Of a DNA stretch of 64,000 nt, positions 7,666 through 16,642 are shown piece after piece. The DNA is taken from assembly GCF_004000905.1 (NCBI RefSeq), contig NZ_BIMD01000011.1, positions 60,179 to 124,178 of the forward strand, written 5' to 3'. How positions within the stretch are numbered: the first letter of the stretch is position 1; every line of letters begins with the position of its first letter. Both the position numbers and the translations under genes were made by a program. The notes under the pieces are model-generated. The model made no database searches, was not told the origin of the DNA, and saw nothing but the letters and a program-made list of their open reading frames with translations. This DNA is from Paenibacillus humicus NBRC 102415 (GTDB lineage: Bacteria > Bacillota > Bacilli > Paenibacillales > Paenibacillaceae).

Positions 7666-8649
7666 ATGAATACGAACCTCCGCTTGATCATCGATACCGA
7701 CACTGCCGGCGACGACGTCACTTCCCTGCTGTTCGGCATGCTCTGGCCCGGCGTGAGCGTAGAAGCGATCACGACCGTAATGGGCAATATTCCCGTCGAG
7801 CAATGCACCCTCAATGCGCTGACAACCGTGGAACAGGCGGGGAAAGGCGGAAAGGTGCCTGTGTTCCAGGGCTGCGATCGGCCTCTGCTCCGCCCGCTGG
7901 TACAGGCCGCATACGTTCATGGAGCGGACGGCATGGGAGATTCCGGCTTCCCGCCGCCTGCGCTCAAGGCCGAGGACGAGCATGCGGCAAACGCCATCGT
8001 CCGGCTGATCAACGAGCATCCGGGAGAGCTGGAGCTGGTCGCGCACGGTCCTCTGACCAATCTGGCAGTCGCCTACATGCTCGATCCCTCTATTGTCCAT
8101 AAAATCAAAAAAGTATGGGTCATGGGCGGCTCCTGCCACTTCCGGGGCAATATTACGGCAACGGCGGAGTTCAACTTCTATGTCGATCCGGATGCCGCTC
8201 AAATGGTTTTCCAAGCCGGTTTCCCTATCGTCATGATCGGATGGGACATCTGCTGCCGCTACGCCCTTGTCGGCGGCGAGGATCTGGCCAAGCTCGAACG
8301 CATCGATACGCCGATCGCCCGCTTCTATCGCCAAGTCAACCGCAAAGCGCTCGCCTTCAACCTCGCAAACGGCTTGAACGGCGTGACCCATCCCGACTCG
8401 GTCACGATCGCCATGTGCATCCGGCCGGAGCTGATGCTCCGCTCGCAGCGCTGCCATGTCGAGATCGAGTGCCATAGCGAGAGCAACCGCGGCTTCAGCG
8501 CCGTCGACACGCGGCCTGCTCCCGAAAACACCCCCGCATGGAGCGGCGGCGAAAGGACGAGCGCCGAGGTATGCCTGGAGGCCGACTACGGCTTGTTCTA
8601 CCGCATGCTGACGGCGATGCTGAGCGGCGACTATCGGGAATTCGTGTAG
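7666..8649 (+). CDS. Inosine-uridine type nucleoside hydrolase
   Basis: 327 residues. The N-terminal IIDTDTAGDD (residues 6-15) is the calcium-binding DxDxxxDD signature of the IU-NH family, which cleaves ribonucleosides to base and ribose. Other family marks are the VHGADGMGD loop, VAHGPLTNLA and the WVMGG segment. The late Asp/His region (GVTHPDSVTIA) supplies the remaining ligands. ATG 7666 is chosen for its AAGGAAGGAA ribosome site; an in-frame GTG 51 bp earlier has none. It lies alone, divergent from the broken TetR/SDR locus. Base preference cannot be told. Confidence 0.92.
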   Translation: MNTNLRLIIDTDTAGDDVTSLLFGMLWPGVSVEAITTVMGNIPVEQCTLNALTTVEQAGKGGKVPVFQGCDRPLLRPLVQAAYVHGADGMGDSGFPPPALKAEDEHAANAIVRLINEHPGELELVAHGPLTNLAVAYMLDPSIVHKIKKVWVMGGSCHFRGNITATAEFNFYVDPDAAQMVFQAGFPIVMIGWDICCRYALVGGEDLAKLERIDTPIARFYRQVNRKALAFNLANGLNGVTHPDSVTIAMCIRPELMLRSQRCHVEIECHSESNRGFSAVDTRPAPENTPAWSGGERTSAEVCLEADYGLFYRMLTAMLSGDYREFV

Positions 8650-8795
8650 CCGTTATCGACGGACGGACACTTCTTTGAAATGTCCGAACCGAGACCAGCT
8701 TTTCGCTTGCGAACCGATTCGACAGAAAAAGATGCGGCCGACTCAGCGGTTGAAGCTTCGGACCGCTCCGCTGCGAACCTAAACATCGCCTCTCT

Positions 8796-9659
8796 TCAGA
8801 ACGGCCTTAAGCTCATTGGCCTCCTCGACATGAACCATGCCGCTGCCAGCAAGGCAATAGCGACCAAAATTCCCGATTCTCCCGTCCAGAGCAGCGCATT
8901 TCCGCCTTTGGAGGAGGCATCGAAGACGTCCTGAATGATGGCATTCCAGGATGCATGCAGGAAGACCGCAGGCCATATGCTGCCGGTTGTCAGCCTCAGG
9001 CGTCCGATGATGAAGCCGAAAGAGGTGACCGATACCATGAATAAAATTACGGAGAGCACAGGGTAGGGACCGGAATAATACAGCCCGGCAATCATCACGG
9101 GAAGATGCCATACCCCCCAAATCATCCCGCTGGCGAGCATCGGGCGCGGAACGCGGGCGTCGATCAGCCTAGTAAGCATATACCCGCGCCAGCCGAGCTC
9201 TTCTCCGACGCTGCCGATCAGCCCGACTGCCGTGCCGGCAACCATCTGCAGCAGCAAGAGCCCTATGAAAACAATTGCAGGCGGAGCCTTGATGAAGAAA
9301 TCCGGGGCCGCGAAATCCACCAGTCCCGCAATCCAAGCCGTCCCGTAGGCGAACAGGCCGATGACGGCAGGAAACAACAAAATAAAAGGCAATGTCCTCC
9401 ACGTCCGCCTCCCCCCTGTCTTCAAGGAGATGTCCGCTGTGCCTTCACGCAGCAGCAGACGCGCGAGGATGGAGGACAAGCCGGGCGTCCACATAAGGAA
9501 CAGGACAAAGATCGGAATTTTCAAAGCCAGGATGTAGCCGAGCGTGGAGAGCGGGATGAGCATGGAGAAGAAGACGAGAAGTCCCCTTCTGGCAAGTCGA
9601 ATACGCTCCCTCTCTCTGTCTGTGCCTGCAGCGGGTGCATGGTCGAAATTCGGGTTCAT
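8796..9659 (-). CDS. CPBP family intramembrane metalloprotease
   Basis: 287 residues with about eight hydrophobic helices. The three CPBP (CAAX/ABI) motifs are present: EELGWRGYM (Glu-Glu plus Arg), WGVWHLPV (His), and FLHASWN (His/Asn). Related proteins cleave membrane-bound substrates or protect against own bacteriocins. ATG 9659 follows AAGGAG. It is single, convergent with the nucleoside hydrolase gene and followed (on its strand) by no clear partner, so its substrate is unknown. Confidence 0.92.
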   Translation of the reverse strand: MNPNFDHAPAAGTDRERERIRLARRGLLVFFSMLIPLSTLGYILALKIPIFVLFLMWTPGLSSILARLLLREGTADISLKTGGRRTWRTLPFILLFPAVIGLFAYGTAWIAGLVDFAAPDFFIKAPPAIVFIGLLLLQMVAGTAVGLIGSVGEELGWRGYMLTRLIDARVPRPMLASGMIWGVWHLPVMIAGLYYSGPYPVLSVILFMVSVTSFGFIIGRLRLTTGSIWPAVFLHASWNAIIQDVFDASSKGGNALLWTGESGILVAIALLAAAWFMSRRPMSLRPF

Positions 9660-9853
9660 GAATGACAGCTCCTTTTTTTATGTATAAATCTATTTAGAAC
9701 TATAGCAATGGCTCCATCTTCAGCAGAACCGACCCCGGTGCAGTATTCCCCCCCGACCAAAGACCCGCCGCAATGCGACCTAAGCCTAAATCTGCCGCCG
9801 GAGCCTCAGCAAGCGGAAGCGGATCGTCAAGACGCGCAGGCCATTCAACAACG

Positions 9854-9889
9854 AAAAAAAGCTTTCCAAAGCCGGTTCGGCTGGAAAGC
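9854..9889 (-). terminator. Terminator of the MerR operon
   Basis: Read on the minus strand, GCTTTCCAGCCG / CGGCTTTGGAAAGC forms a stem with one bulge, followed by seven T residues. Confidence 0.8.
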
Positions 9890-9949
9890 AATCAGGTCCA
9901 CACACACATCGTTACAGCTCGGCCCCAAGCAAGATTTAAAGATCGTCGC

Positions 9950-10378
9950 TCAGCGGTCTCCCAAAGCCTGCTCGATTCGCTTGTCCGGCACGAACCAGAT
10001 CGCCGCGACGAGCGCGAAAAAAAAGCCGGATATCCACGGACTCGCGTATGCGGTCAAGACCGCGAGCAAGTAGAGCAAAGGGGATAGCTTGCCTTTCCAG
10101 TCTTTGCCCATCTGCATGACAAAGGAGGAATCGCCGGCATGCTGGTTCATAATCGCGCGCTGAAGAAGCCAGTAGGAGAGCGCCGCCAGCGATAGAATAA
10201 TCCCGTACAGCGCTGTCGGAGTGGCTGCAAAATGGCTTTCTCCCATCCAGGCTGTCGTGAATGGAATAAGAGACAGCCAGAAGAGAAGCAGCAGGTTCAG
10301 CCACATCAGCCTCCCGTTCATCGTACGGACCATGTGCAGCAGATGATGATTGTTCCAGTAGATGCTCGCTTCCCGCGC
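9950..10378 (-). pseudogene. TMEM175/DUF1211-type channel, N-terminus missing
   Basis: The open stretch encodes SIYWNNHHLLHMVRT followed by four hydrophobic helices (NLLLLFWLSLIPF...), the typical second half of bacterial TMEM175 potassium channels, which begin that part with a conserved WxNHH segment. The first helices with the family FSD motif are absent: an in-frame TGA lies at 10379-10381, and the upstream bases encode nothing similar. Translation from Met 10333 would give 127 residues without a good ribosome site. It is most likely a 5'-truncated relic at the end of the MerR-SRPBCC operon. Family full length is about 190-210 residues. Confidence 0.65.
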
Positions 10379-10482
10379 TCATTCGACTCTTTCAGGTTCG
10401 AAAGCGATGCTCCCGATGCGGCCCGCGCCTTGATGGCGGCGTCCGGACTTCCAGCAGCGGCTAGGCTGGCCGTACGAAATGC

Positions 10483-10926
10483 TTACGCCTCTCCTTGGAA
10501 TATCTTGCCCAAAGCGTCCAGCATGATGGTTGTCCCATGTTCCCGTATTTCCGGCGTATCGTGTCCGTCAAGAAACGCGCCTTGCTCGGTGAAGATCAGC
10601 TTGGTGCCGTCATCCACCTCGATAAGCTCGACCGTAGTCATCGAGACGGAGATCCGTATATCGTTCGAATCCATGGTGTAGGTGTACACTATGCGCCGCT
10701 CCGGAATCAGCTCCTGGTAGCTCGCATCGAAGGTGAAAATCGGCCCTTCCGGCGGCCCGCCCCTGCTGTACTCTCGCCCGCCAACCCGAAAATCGAAGAT
10801 GTCCGGCTTTGAGAACCATCGGGCTTTCGCAACCGGGTCCGACCAAGCCTGATACACCCGCTCCGGCGAAGCGGCATAAGTCCTCTCGACGACAAAGGTC
10901 GCATGCTTCACAAATCGTTCGTTCAT
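10483..10926 (-). CDS. SRPBCC/AHSA1-like domain protein
   Basis: 147 residues forming one START-like lipid/ligand-binding fold of the Aha1-C type: VVERTYAASPERVYQAWSDPVAKARWF at the N-terminus, GGREYSRGGPPEG in the middle, and the long C-terminal helix (HDTPEIREHGTTIMLDALGKIF). AHSA1-like proteins of this kind usually follow an ArsR or MerR regulator, as here. Ligand unknown. ATG 10926 has an AGGAGG site 12 bp after the MerR stop codon, so both are in one operon. Confidence 0.9.
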   Translation of the reverse strand: MNERFVKHATFVVERTYAASPERVYQAWSDPVAKARWFSKPDIFDFRVGGREYSRGGPPEGPIFTFDASYQELIPERRIVYTYTMDSNDIRISVSMTTVELIEVDDGTKLIFTEQGAFLDGHDTPEIREHGTTIMLDALGKIFQGEA

Positions 10927-10938
10927 TGTTCTTCCTCC

Positions 10939-11427
10939 TTAGGTTTCGTCACTCTGCTTCTCGGCAAGAAAGTCCCCCAACTGATCCAGATTACGCTCCC
11001 AGCTCATCTGCCGCTCGAGGACGGGCTTCTCGAATCCCGTCTTCATCGCTTGCAGAAGGCTCGTGAAATCTTCAACCGTCAATGGCGCCTTGCCTTGCAA
11101 AAGCTTGGATGCATGTCCCAGCAGCTCTAATCGTTTCTGCTGCATTTGAATCTGCTCCTTGATCCGGCCGATCTGCAGCTGGACGATCTCAAGTGGACTG
11201 ATCCACCCGGCGCCGAGAGCGGACTTGATCTCCTCCAGAGACAGCCCCAGCTCCTTCAGCGACAAGATCTGGTGCAAATATGACAGATCCGCCTCACTGT
11301 ACAGCCGGTGGCCGGATTCCGTCTGACCCGATGGAGAGAACAATCCGATCTGGTCGTAATAACGCAAGGTTCGAACCGTAAGCCCCGTCAGAGTGGCGAG
11401 ATCCCCGGTCTTCCACTGTCTCTTCAT
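10939..11427 (-). CDS. MerR family transcriptional regulator
   Basis: 162 residues. The MerR winged-helix is clear at residues 3-70 (WKTGDLATLTGLTVRTLRYYDQIGLFSPS..., RLYSEADLSYLHQILSLKELGLSLEEIKSAL), followed by the dimer coiled coil and a TipAS-free, effector-like helical tail. No metal-binding Cys pair is present, so it is not a metal sensor of the classic type. ATG 11427 is preferred over 11439 because GGAGAGG lies six bases before it. It leads an operon with an SRPBCC gene and a truncated TMEM175 gene. Confidence 0.92.
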   Translation of the reverse strand: MKRQWKTGDLATLTGLTVRTLRYYDQIGLFSPSGQTESGHRLYSEADLSYLHQILSLKELGLSLEEIKSALGAGWISPLEIVQLQIGRIKEQIQMQQKRLELLGHASKLLQGKAPLTVEDFTSLLQAMKTGFEKPVLERQMSWERNLDQLGDFLAEKQSDET

Positions 11428-11882
11428 TCCCCTCTCCATTCTTTGGCGCTAGCTTTCTACCGGTATCTTTATTGTGAACCATGACGCAGCGTAAGGTGCA
11501 AGCGGAAAAACCGGCATTCTGCCAAGATCTTTTTTCGGCGCGGAGGATTCATTGAAACTCGACATCGGTAACAAATGGGCTTTGCTGGATTAGAGGCGGC
11601 AGTTGCTCCGCATCGCAGTTTCCAGACAGCTTGAGGGTTATTTCCATGGCGTTTGAAGCTGTTGTGAAACCAAGCGGTTCGGCCAGCCAAGAACGAACGC
11701 AAAGGACCGCTTCGCAAATTCTCGCCGGAAGGGTTATGATGAATAAGGTTGTTCTAACAAAGGCGGATTCAAACCATCCCGAATCGGAAGAGAGTCCCAT
11801 GACGGCAGCATGAAAGCTAAAGCGAGTCGCGGAATTTGCGGATGGGTCTGTTGCCGTTCTACTGAAGAATGCTGGAGCGAAG
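11428..11882. other. Intergenic region, no gene recognised
   Basis: 455 bp between divergent MerR and MBL genes. Short open frames exist on both strands, but none has a recognisable domain together with a start site. It should contain the two promoters; none was clear enough to place. Confidence 0.5.
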
Positions 11883-12983
11883 GTGGTATGCAGCTTGTGG
11901 TGGTTCATTATTCCTTTTGGCGTCATTGCCGCCCTTTATGTAACGTTTCTATTCTATCCGGCGTTAGGCGGACGGATATCCCGTGAAGAGCGCTCGGCGT
12001 TCGTTGCAAAGGGAGCTTTATATTCCGGCCGTAAATTCAACAACATCATTCCAACCTCTACCGCTGCCAGTCCTGCTGCTATGATTGCCGTGGCGAAGGA
12101 ATTTATCAAAGGCGGGAATAATCGCAAGCCCGCTGCAGCACTCCCGATCGACCGGGTCGATCCCGCTGAATTCACGGGCTCCGATGAGACGAGCATCGTA
12201 TGGTTTGGACATTCGACGTTTCTGCTGCACATGGAGGGGCAGACCCTCTTGGTCGATCCGATGCTCGGCCGCGCACCGTCGCCCTTTCCGCTATTCGGAG
12301 GCAAACGGTTCAGCGGTCGGCCGCCGCTGGATGCCGAGCAATTGCCGCCGCTGGACGCCGTACTCATCACCCACGATCACTACGATCATCTCGACTACGG
12401 CACCGTCAAACGGATCAAGGATAAGGTCGGCCGCTTCTTCGTACCGCTCGGCGTAAGGGCTCATTTAATTCGATGGGGCGTAGATCCGGACAAAATCGAG
12501 GAGCTCGGTTGGTGGGATACCGCTGCCTTGGGAGGACTGCAGCTCGCTTGTACGCCGGCGCGCCATTTCTCGGGCAGGCGCGGAGTCGATCAAAATGCGA
12601 CTCTTTGGTGTTCCTGGGTCGTGAGAGGTCGGCACAAGAGCGTCTTCTGCAGCGGAGACAGCGGTTACGGTCCCCACTTTAAAGAAATCGGCGATCGGTA
12701 CGGACCTTTCGACGTTGCCATGATGGAATGCGGCCAGTACGATGCAAGCTGGGAAGCAATCCATATGATGCCGGAGCAGACGGTGCAGGCGCATCTTGAT
12801 GTGCAGGCGAATCTGCTGATTCCAATCCACTGGGGCGCCTTTACATTGGCTCTCCACGAATGGACCGATCCAATCGAGCGTGTCGTTGCAGCAGCAAGCC
12901 AACAAGGCGTGGCGATCGCAACGCCAAGGCTCGGTCAAACCGTCCTTGTCGGCGCTCCGCAATCGTCGGCCTGGTGGAAATAG
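11883..12983 (+). CDS. MBL-fold metal-dependent hydrolase (NAPE-PLD/UlaG-like)
   Basis: 366 residues. An N-terminal hydrophobic helix (LWWFIIPFGVIAALYVTFLFYP) anchors it in the membrane. The metallo-beta-lactamase core starts near residue 103 (SIVWFGHSTFLLHMEG) and has THDHYDHLD (HxHxDH, two zinc sites), a later ARHFSGR His, FCSGDSGYG Asp and a final IHWGAF His. This arrangement matches the group of NAPE-hydrolysing phospholipase D-like and ascorbate-6-P lactonase-like enzymes. GTG 11883 with GAGCGAAGG upstream is the best start. Substrate unknown; a phospholipid role is only suggested by the family. Confidence 0.88.
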   Translation: MVCSLWWFIIPFGVIAALYVTFLFYPALGGRISREERSAFVAKGALYSGRKFNNIIPTSTAASPAAMIAVAKEFIKGGNNRKPAAALPIDRVDPAEFTGSDETSIVWFGHSTFLLHMEGQTLLVDPMLGRAPSPFPLFGGKRFSGRPPLDAEQLPPLDAVLITHDHYDHLDYGTVKRIKDKVGRFFVPLGVRAHLIRWGVDPDKIEELGWWDTAALGGLQLACTPARHFSGRRGVDQNATLWCSWVVRGRHKSVFCSGDSGYGPHFKEIGDRYGPFDVAMMECGQYDASWEAIHMMPEQTVQAHLDVQANLLIPIHWGAFTLALHEWTDPIERVVAAASQQGVAIATPRLGQTVLVGAPQSSAWWK

Positions 12984-12998
12984 GCGAATCAAACCGAA

Positions 12999-13030
12999 AG
13001 CAGCACGAGTGCTTACCGCTCCGTGCTGCT
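12999..13030 (+). terminator. Possible terminator after MBL gene
   Basis: Nine-bp arms AGCAGCACG / CGTGCTGCT enclose a 14-nt loop and are followed by a T-rich stretch (CTCTTCTT). Confidence 0.5.
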
Positions 13031-13149
13031 CTCTTCTTAATTAACCGTGAATGGATTATCCGATGATGTTACGAGAAATACGGCTTCCACACATGGACAT
13101 GCCACTGTTTCTCATTGGCTGCGTGTGGGATGCCGAACGACATGAACCT

Positions 13150-13614
13150 TTAATATTCTCCCTTAATGACGAAAAACGAACCCCGGATTGTGCCCGCTAG
13201 TTTAGACTTCTGCCTGGCAAACTTGAACTTCTCTTCCAGCTCCTTCGGTATGTCCATCCCCTCTGAGAGCTTGAAGCCAACCGCCCTTTTCTTAGGGTCG
13301 TCCACGGTATACATAACATTGATCGAAAGACCGTCCTCATAAAAGACGTAGGCAAATTTGATGTTCTCCACTTGGAAACGCGACGTTTCCAACGGTTTGG
13401 CCGCAAACTCGATACCCCGTTCCTCTTTTAAAATCCGGTTCACATAATCCAGCGTCTCCCGGCTTTCGCTTGCCGGAACAACCGTAAATTCATGCTTGTA
13501 TTTGTTCATAAAGTAACGGGCCTCATTGGCACGCAGACCAGCAAGCGCGTCGGCTACAGGTGAAGACTCTAGACCAACCGTGGACACATGATTGAAGTCA
13601 ACGATATAGGACAT
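13150..13614 (-). CDS. Conserved hypothetical protein (phage-tail-like annotation possible)
   Basis: 154 residues, no signal or membrane segment. The sequence (SYIVDFNHVSTVGLESSP... then YFMNKYKHEFTVVP) is recalled as a small family common in Paenibacillus that databases sometimes label phage tail protein; I cannot confirm that label here. No other phage gene is near, so a tail role is doubtful. ATG 13614 is chosen since AAGGAG lies eight bases upstream, while ATG 13620 nearly touches it. Confidence 0.6.
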   Translation of the reverse strand: MSYIVDFNHVSTVGLESSPVADALAGLRANEARYFMNKYKHEFTVVPASESRETLDYVNRILKEERGIEFAAKPLETSRFQVENIKFAYVFYEDGLSINVMYTVDDPKKRAVGFKLSEGMDIPKELEEKFKFARQKSKLAGTIRGSFFVIKGEY

Positions 13615-13697
13615 TTCCATCTCTCCTTTTCATCTCATTATTCCCAAAAAAACGCGGGTACTTTCGGTGTGGCTCACAGCACTGCTTGCACGGCAAG

Positions 13698-14300
13698 TCA
13701 CTTTTGAGCATCAAGTATAAACATCGTTGCATCTTGTCCCATGAACAAGTTATCTCCGGCATAAAAAGTTTTGGATTGAATGTTTCCATACCCCATTTTC
13801 GTCATTTTGCCGATTAATTCCTCTTGATGGAATCCATTATGAACGAGATCTGAAACGATATGTTCATTTTTATTGAAATCGACGATAAGCAAATGTCCTC
13901 CTTCATGGAGAACGTCAAATAACCGGGATAGGACGAATTCGTAATCCTCGATATGAAGCAGCACCTGAGCCATGAAAATATAATCCGCACGTAAATCCGA
14001 TAACTCACTCTTTTCAAAATCAAAGCATAGTGTATGTGCATTCGAAAGATTGGAATCGGAAATTTTTTGCTGGATTTGATTAATCATGTTCGGTGAAGCA
14101 TCCAGAAACAGCATGGAATGAAAATCGTTCAGCAAATTCATGCCGACAAGACCGGTGCCGCATCCAAAATCGATTGCATTCTTGCTTTTAGCGTCAGCTA
14201 AATGTTCACGAATGGCATCCGATGATACCTTAGCGATATGGATTCTCTCCGGCGTGTCATATGTGCCCGCTATCCTTTCAAACTTATCCGTATTTCCCAT
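13698..14300 (-). CDS. Class I SAM-dependent methyltransferase
   Basis: 200 residues. Motif I is NAIDFGCGTGLVGMNLL (about residues 40-56), followed by the acidic LFLDASPNM (motif post I), and the ADYIFMAQVLLHIED region (motif II-III) of Methyltransf_11/25 type enzymes. These methylate small molecules; the substrate is not predictable. ATG 14300 follows GGAGAGGTG; an in-frame ATG at 14324 lacks such a site. It is downstream of, and in the same direction as, the TetR gene at 14390, with a 90-bp gap. Confidence 0.9.
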   Translation of the reverse strand: MGNTDKFERIAGTYDTPERIHIAKVSSDAIREHLADAKSKNAIDFGCGTGLVGMNLLNDFHSMLFLDASPNMINQIQQKISDSNLSNAHTLCFDFEKSELSDLRADYIFMAQVLLHIEDYEFVLSRLFDVLHEGGHLLIVDFNKNEHIVSDLVHNGFHQEELIGKMTKMGYGNIQSKTFYAGDNLFMGQDATMFILDAQK

Positions 14301-14389
14301 GTTCACCTCTCCAATCGATCTCAAAAAGGCTTCGCATCATAAAATTTGCCGTTGCTTGGCGAATTCCGCTCATTCGAAACTACGGCGTT

Positions 14390-15070
14390 CTACTTCTTCT
14401 GCTCCACAATGACCTGCTCGATCCCCAGCAAAATCAGCTTCAATCCGAACTCAAAAGCCCGGTCGGTCCCCATCAGCTCGAACAGCCCGTTCGTGAACAT
14501 CCTCCGGAACAGCCCCGCTTCCGTCTCGCTCATGGAGTCAAGCAGCGCAGCCATCTCCTCGCCCGGAAGCACTTCCTGTTCTTTAAGGACAGCGGAAACA
14601 TTGCGCTCATGCTGATAATTGTCCAGAACAAAGTAGAAGACATAGTTAACTAGCGTAGTAACCACCTGCATCTTCTGCTCCTGCTCAAGCGGCGTCGATT
14701 CCACGCAGAGCAGCATGCGGTTGGTGAACCGGATGATGTCCGGTTCGTGGGGCAGCGTCATCATCATGAGCTGCGTGGAGCAGGGATACCGGCTGAGCAC
14801 ATTCCGTACCGTTGCCGCAAGATCCGTCAGCTGCTCCTTCCAGTCTCCGTCGGAGTGGAACTCCTCCAGAATCATTCTCGAAACCTGGTTCGCCAGACGC
14901 TGGTACAGATTCTGCTTGCTCTTGAAGTACCAGTACAGAGAGGGAGCCTGGATTCCCAGCCGGTCGGCCAATCGCCTCATGCTGAATTTCTCGATGCCAT
15001 CCTCTCCCAGAAGCTCCCACGAGGTTGCCAAAATCTTATCCTCCGAAATTTGAGGCTGCTGCTTTTTCAT
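14390..15070 (-). CDS. TetR family repressor of the adjacent MATE gene
   Basis: 226 residues. HTH at residues 10-55 (KILATSWELLGEDGIEKFSMRRLADRLGIQAPSLYWYFKSKQNL region), with a TetR_C-type ligand domain behind it. The W-Y-F-K sequence after the recognition helix is typical of TetR class proteins. It is divergent from a MATE exporter, and three copies of an operator-like sequence lie between the two genes; one sits in the spacer of its own promoter. It therefore very likely represses both genes until a substrate of the pump binds. Confidence 0.92.
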   Translation of the reverse strand: MKKQQPQISEDKILATSWELLGEDGIEKFSMRRLADRLGIQAPSLYWYFKSKQNLYQRLANQVSRMILEEFHSDGDWKEQLTDLAATVRNVLSRYPCSTQLMMMTLPHEPDIIRFTNRMLLCVESTPLEQEQKMQVVTTLVNYVFYFVLDNYQHERNVSAVLKEQEVLPGEEMAALLDSMSETEAGLFRRMFTNGLFELMGTDRAFEFGLKLILLGIEQVIVEQKK

Positions 15071-15108
15071 CCTTATCCGCCCTTTTATCTAACAGTGTAA
15101 GTTTATGC

Positions 15109-15137
15109 TTTACAGGTGCATAGGTTCATGATATCAT
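15109..15137 (+). promoter_or_regulatory. Promoter of the MATE gene
   Basis: TTTACA (15109-15114), 17 bp, TATCAT (15132-15137). Operators 2 and 3 overlap or follow the start point. Confidence 0.6.
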
Positions 15138-15156
15138 CTAACACTGTAAGGTTCAA
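15128..15156 (-). promoter_or_regulatory. Promoter of the divergent tetR gene
   Basis: On the minus strand, TTGAAC (complement of 15151-15156) and TATCAT (complement of 15128-15133) are 17 bp apart, with operator 2 filling the spacer. It overlaps the MATE promoter face to face. Confidence 0.65.
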
Positions 15157-15199
15157 TCTAACACCGTTAGAGTGCAAGAAAAAATAAAGGAAGAAAGCA

Positions 15200-16561
15200 G
15201 TGATCTCCATGGAGGCAGAAAACCTTCACTACTTCGAAAAAGCGCCAATCGCAAAAGCCGTCGCTCACTTCGCCGTACCGATGATGCTCGGCACGTCGAT
15301 GGGTGTCATCTATTCCATCCTGAATGCCTATTTCCTCGGCACCCTCCACCATACGGCCATGCTGACCGCACTCGCGCTGACCTTGCCGTTGTTCGCGGCC
15401 ATTATGGCGCTGGGCAACTTGATTGGCATAGGCAGCGGCGCGTTCATCTCCCGCTTGCTGGGCGAGAAAAAATATGATGTTGTCAAGCATGTGTCCTCAT
15501 TCGCCTTTTACAGCAGTCTATTTCTCGGCCTAATTGTGATGGCCGTCGGCCTCCCGATAATCGATCCCATCGTTCATGGGCTGGGGGCGACGCCTGACTC
15601 CTTCGGCTTCACAAAGGACTATGTCACCGTCATGCTTATGGGGTCGCCCTTCGTCGTGTTATTCTTCACACTGGAAAATATCGTACGCTCCGAAGGAGCA
15701 GCCGTCACGTCGATGATCGGCATGATTCTCAGTGTTGTCGTCAATATTATTCTCGATGCGCTCGTTATCTTCGTCTTCCATTGGGGTGTGATCGGCGTTG
15801 CGTCCGCTACGGTCATTTCCAACCTCGCGGCAGGTGTATTCTTTGCCTTTCATATCAGATACAAGAGCTCCTTCTTAACCATTTCCGTAAAATGGTTCAA
15901 GGTGACGATGGACATTCTGGGCAATATATTCAAAATCGGAGTCCCCGTCTTTATCATGAGCATCTTCTTGGGAGCCATGTCGCTCATCTTCAACCATTAT
16001 CTTGTGGATTATGGGAATCAGGCCGTAGCGGCTTATGGCGTATCGTCCCGTTTATTGCAATTTCCCGAATTTATTCTGATGGGCCTGTGCGAGGGAGTCG
16101 TACCGTTGATCGCCTTCACCTTTACAGCCAATAAACTGCGCATGAAGCATGCCATTGGATTTACAATCAAAGCGATTGTGGCGTTGGCAGTCGTTTTTGG
16201 CGTCATCGTCTATCTGATTTCCGACCACTTGATCGGCATGTTTACGAATGACCCGCAATTGATTGAAATGGGCAGCTACATTCTGCATGTGACGTTCCTA
16301 TCCTTGTTCATTACCGGAATGACCACGTTGTTCACGGGAATCTTCCAAGCAACAGCGCAAGGAACGGCAGCGTTTATTATGTCCATTATTCAAGGAATCA
16401 CTCTGATTCCCGTGCTCTATATCGCCAATCGAATGAACGGCTTCCACGGGGTCGTCTGGTCGCTCGTCATCGCGGATGCCGTCGCTTTCCTTGTCGGCGC
16501 CGTCATGCTGTATGTCCTGCGGACCAAGCTGCAGCCGGATTTGGAATCTTTGGTACAGTAG
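15200..16561 (+). CDS. MATE family efflux transporter
   Basis: 453 residues with about 12 hydrophobic segments arranged as two similar halves. Helix 1 (AKAVAHFAVPMMLGTSMGVIYSILNAYFLG) and the loop GSGAFISRLLGEKKYDVVKHVSS are typical of the MATE family, which exports drugs by Na+ or H+ antiport. GTG 15200 follows AAGGAAG at normal spacing; ATG 15209 is an alternative. Controlled by the divergent TetR. It ends convergently with a VOC gene. Confidence 0.92.
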   Translation: MISMEAENLHYFEKAPIAKAVAHFAVPMMLGTSMGVIYSILNAYFLGTLHHTAMLTALALTLPLFAAIMALGNLIGIGSGAFISRLLGEKKYDVVKHVSSFAFYSSLFLGLIVMAVGLPIIDPIVHGLGATPDSFGFTKDYVTVMLMGSPFVVLFFTLENIVRSEGAAVTSMIGMILSVVVNIILDALVIFVFHWGVIGVASATVISNLAAGVFFAFHIRYKSSFLTISVKWFKVTMDILGNIFKIGVPVFIMSIFLGAMSLIFNHYLVDYGNQAVAAYGVSSRLLQFPEFILMGLCEGVVPLIAFTFTANKLRMKHAIGFTIKAIVALAVVFGVIVYLISDHLIGMFTNDPQLIEMGSYILHVTFLSLFITGMTTLFTGIFQATAQGTAAFIMSIIQGITLIPVLYIANRMNGFHGVVWSLVIADAVAFLVGAVMLYVLRTKLQPDLESLVQ

Positions 16562-16642
16562 AAGAGCTATGCCGCTGTTGGACGAAGCTGCCGCAATCAA
16601 GCAATTTCCCCGTCAGCTCAATAGCAAATGAATGACAACTCG

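Larger units (their letters stand above)
15087..15172. promoter_or_regulatory. Three TetR operators in tetR-MATE intergenic region
   Basis: Copies ATCTAACAGTGTAAG (15087-15101), ATCTAACACTGTAAG (15136-15150) and ATCTAACACCGTTAGAG (15156-15172). The last is a near-palindrome CTAACACCGTTAG, pointing to a consensus of the CTAACA-N-TGTTAG kind. Confidence 0.75.

Noticed and set aside
7534..8475. Long open frame opposite the nucleoside hydrolase gene
   Set aside because: It is the mirror of a clear gene, in GC-rich DNA, with no domain of its own.
11549..11926. 125-codon minus-strand frame between MerR and MBL genes
   Set aside because: No domain recognised with any confidence, it overlaps the MBL start, and it has no good ribosome site.
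13150..13614. Prophage hint from the phage-tail-like hypothetical gene
   Set aside because: No other phage structural, lysis or integrase gene lies near, so a prophage is not supported.
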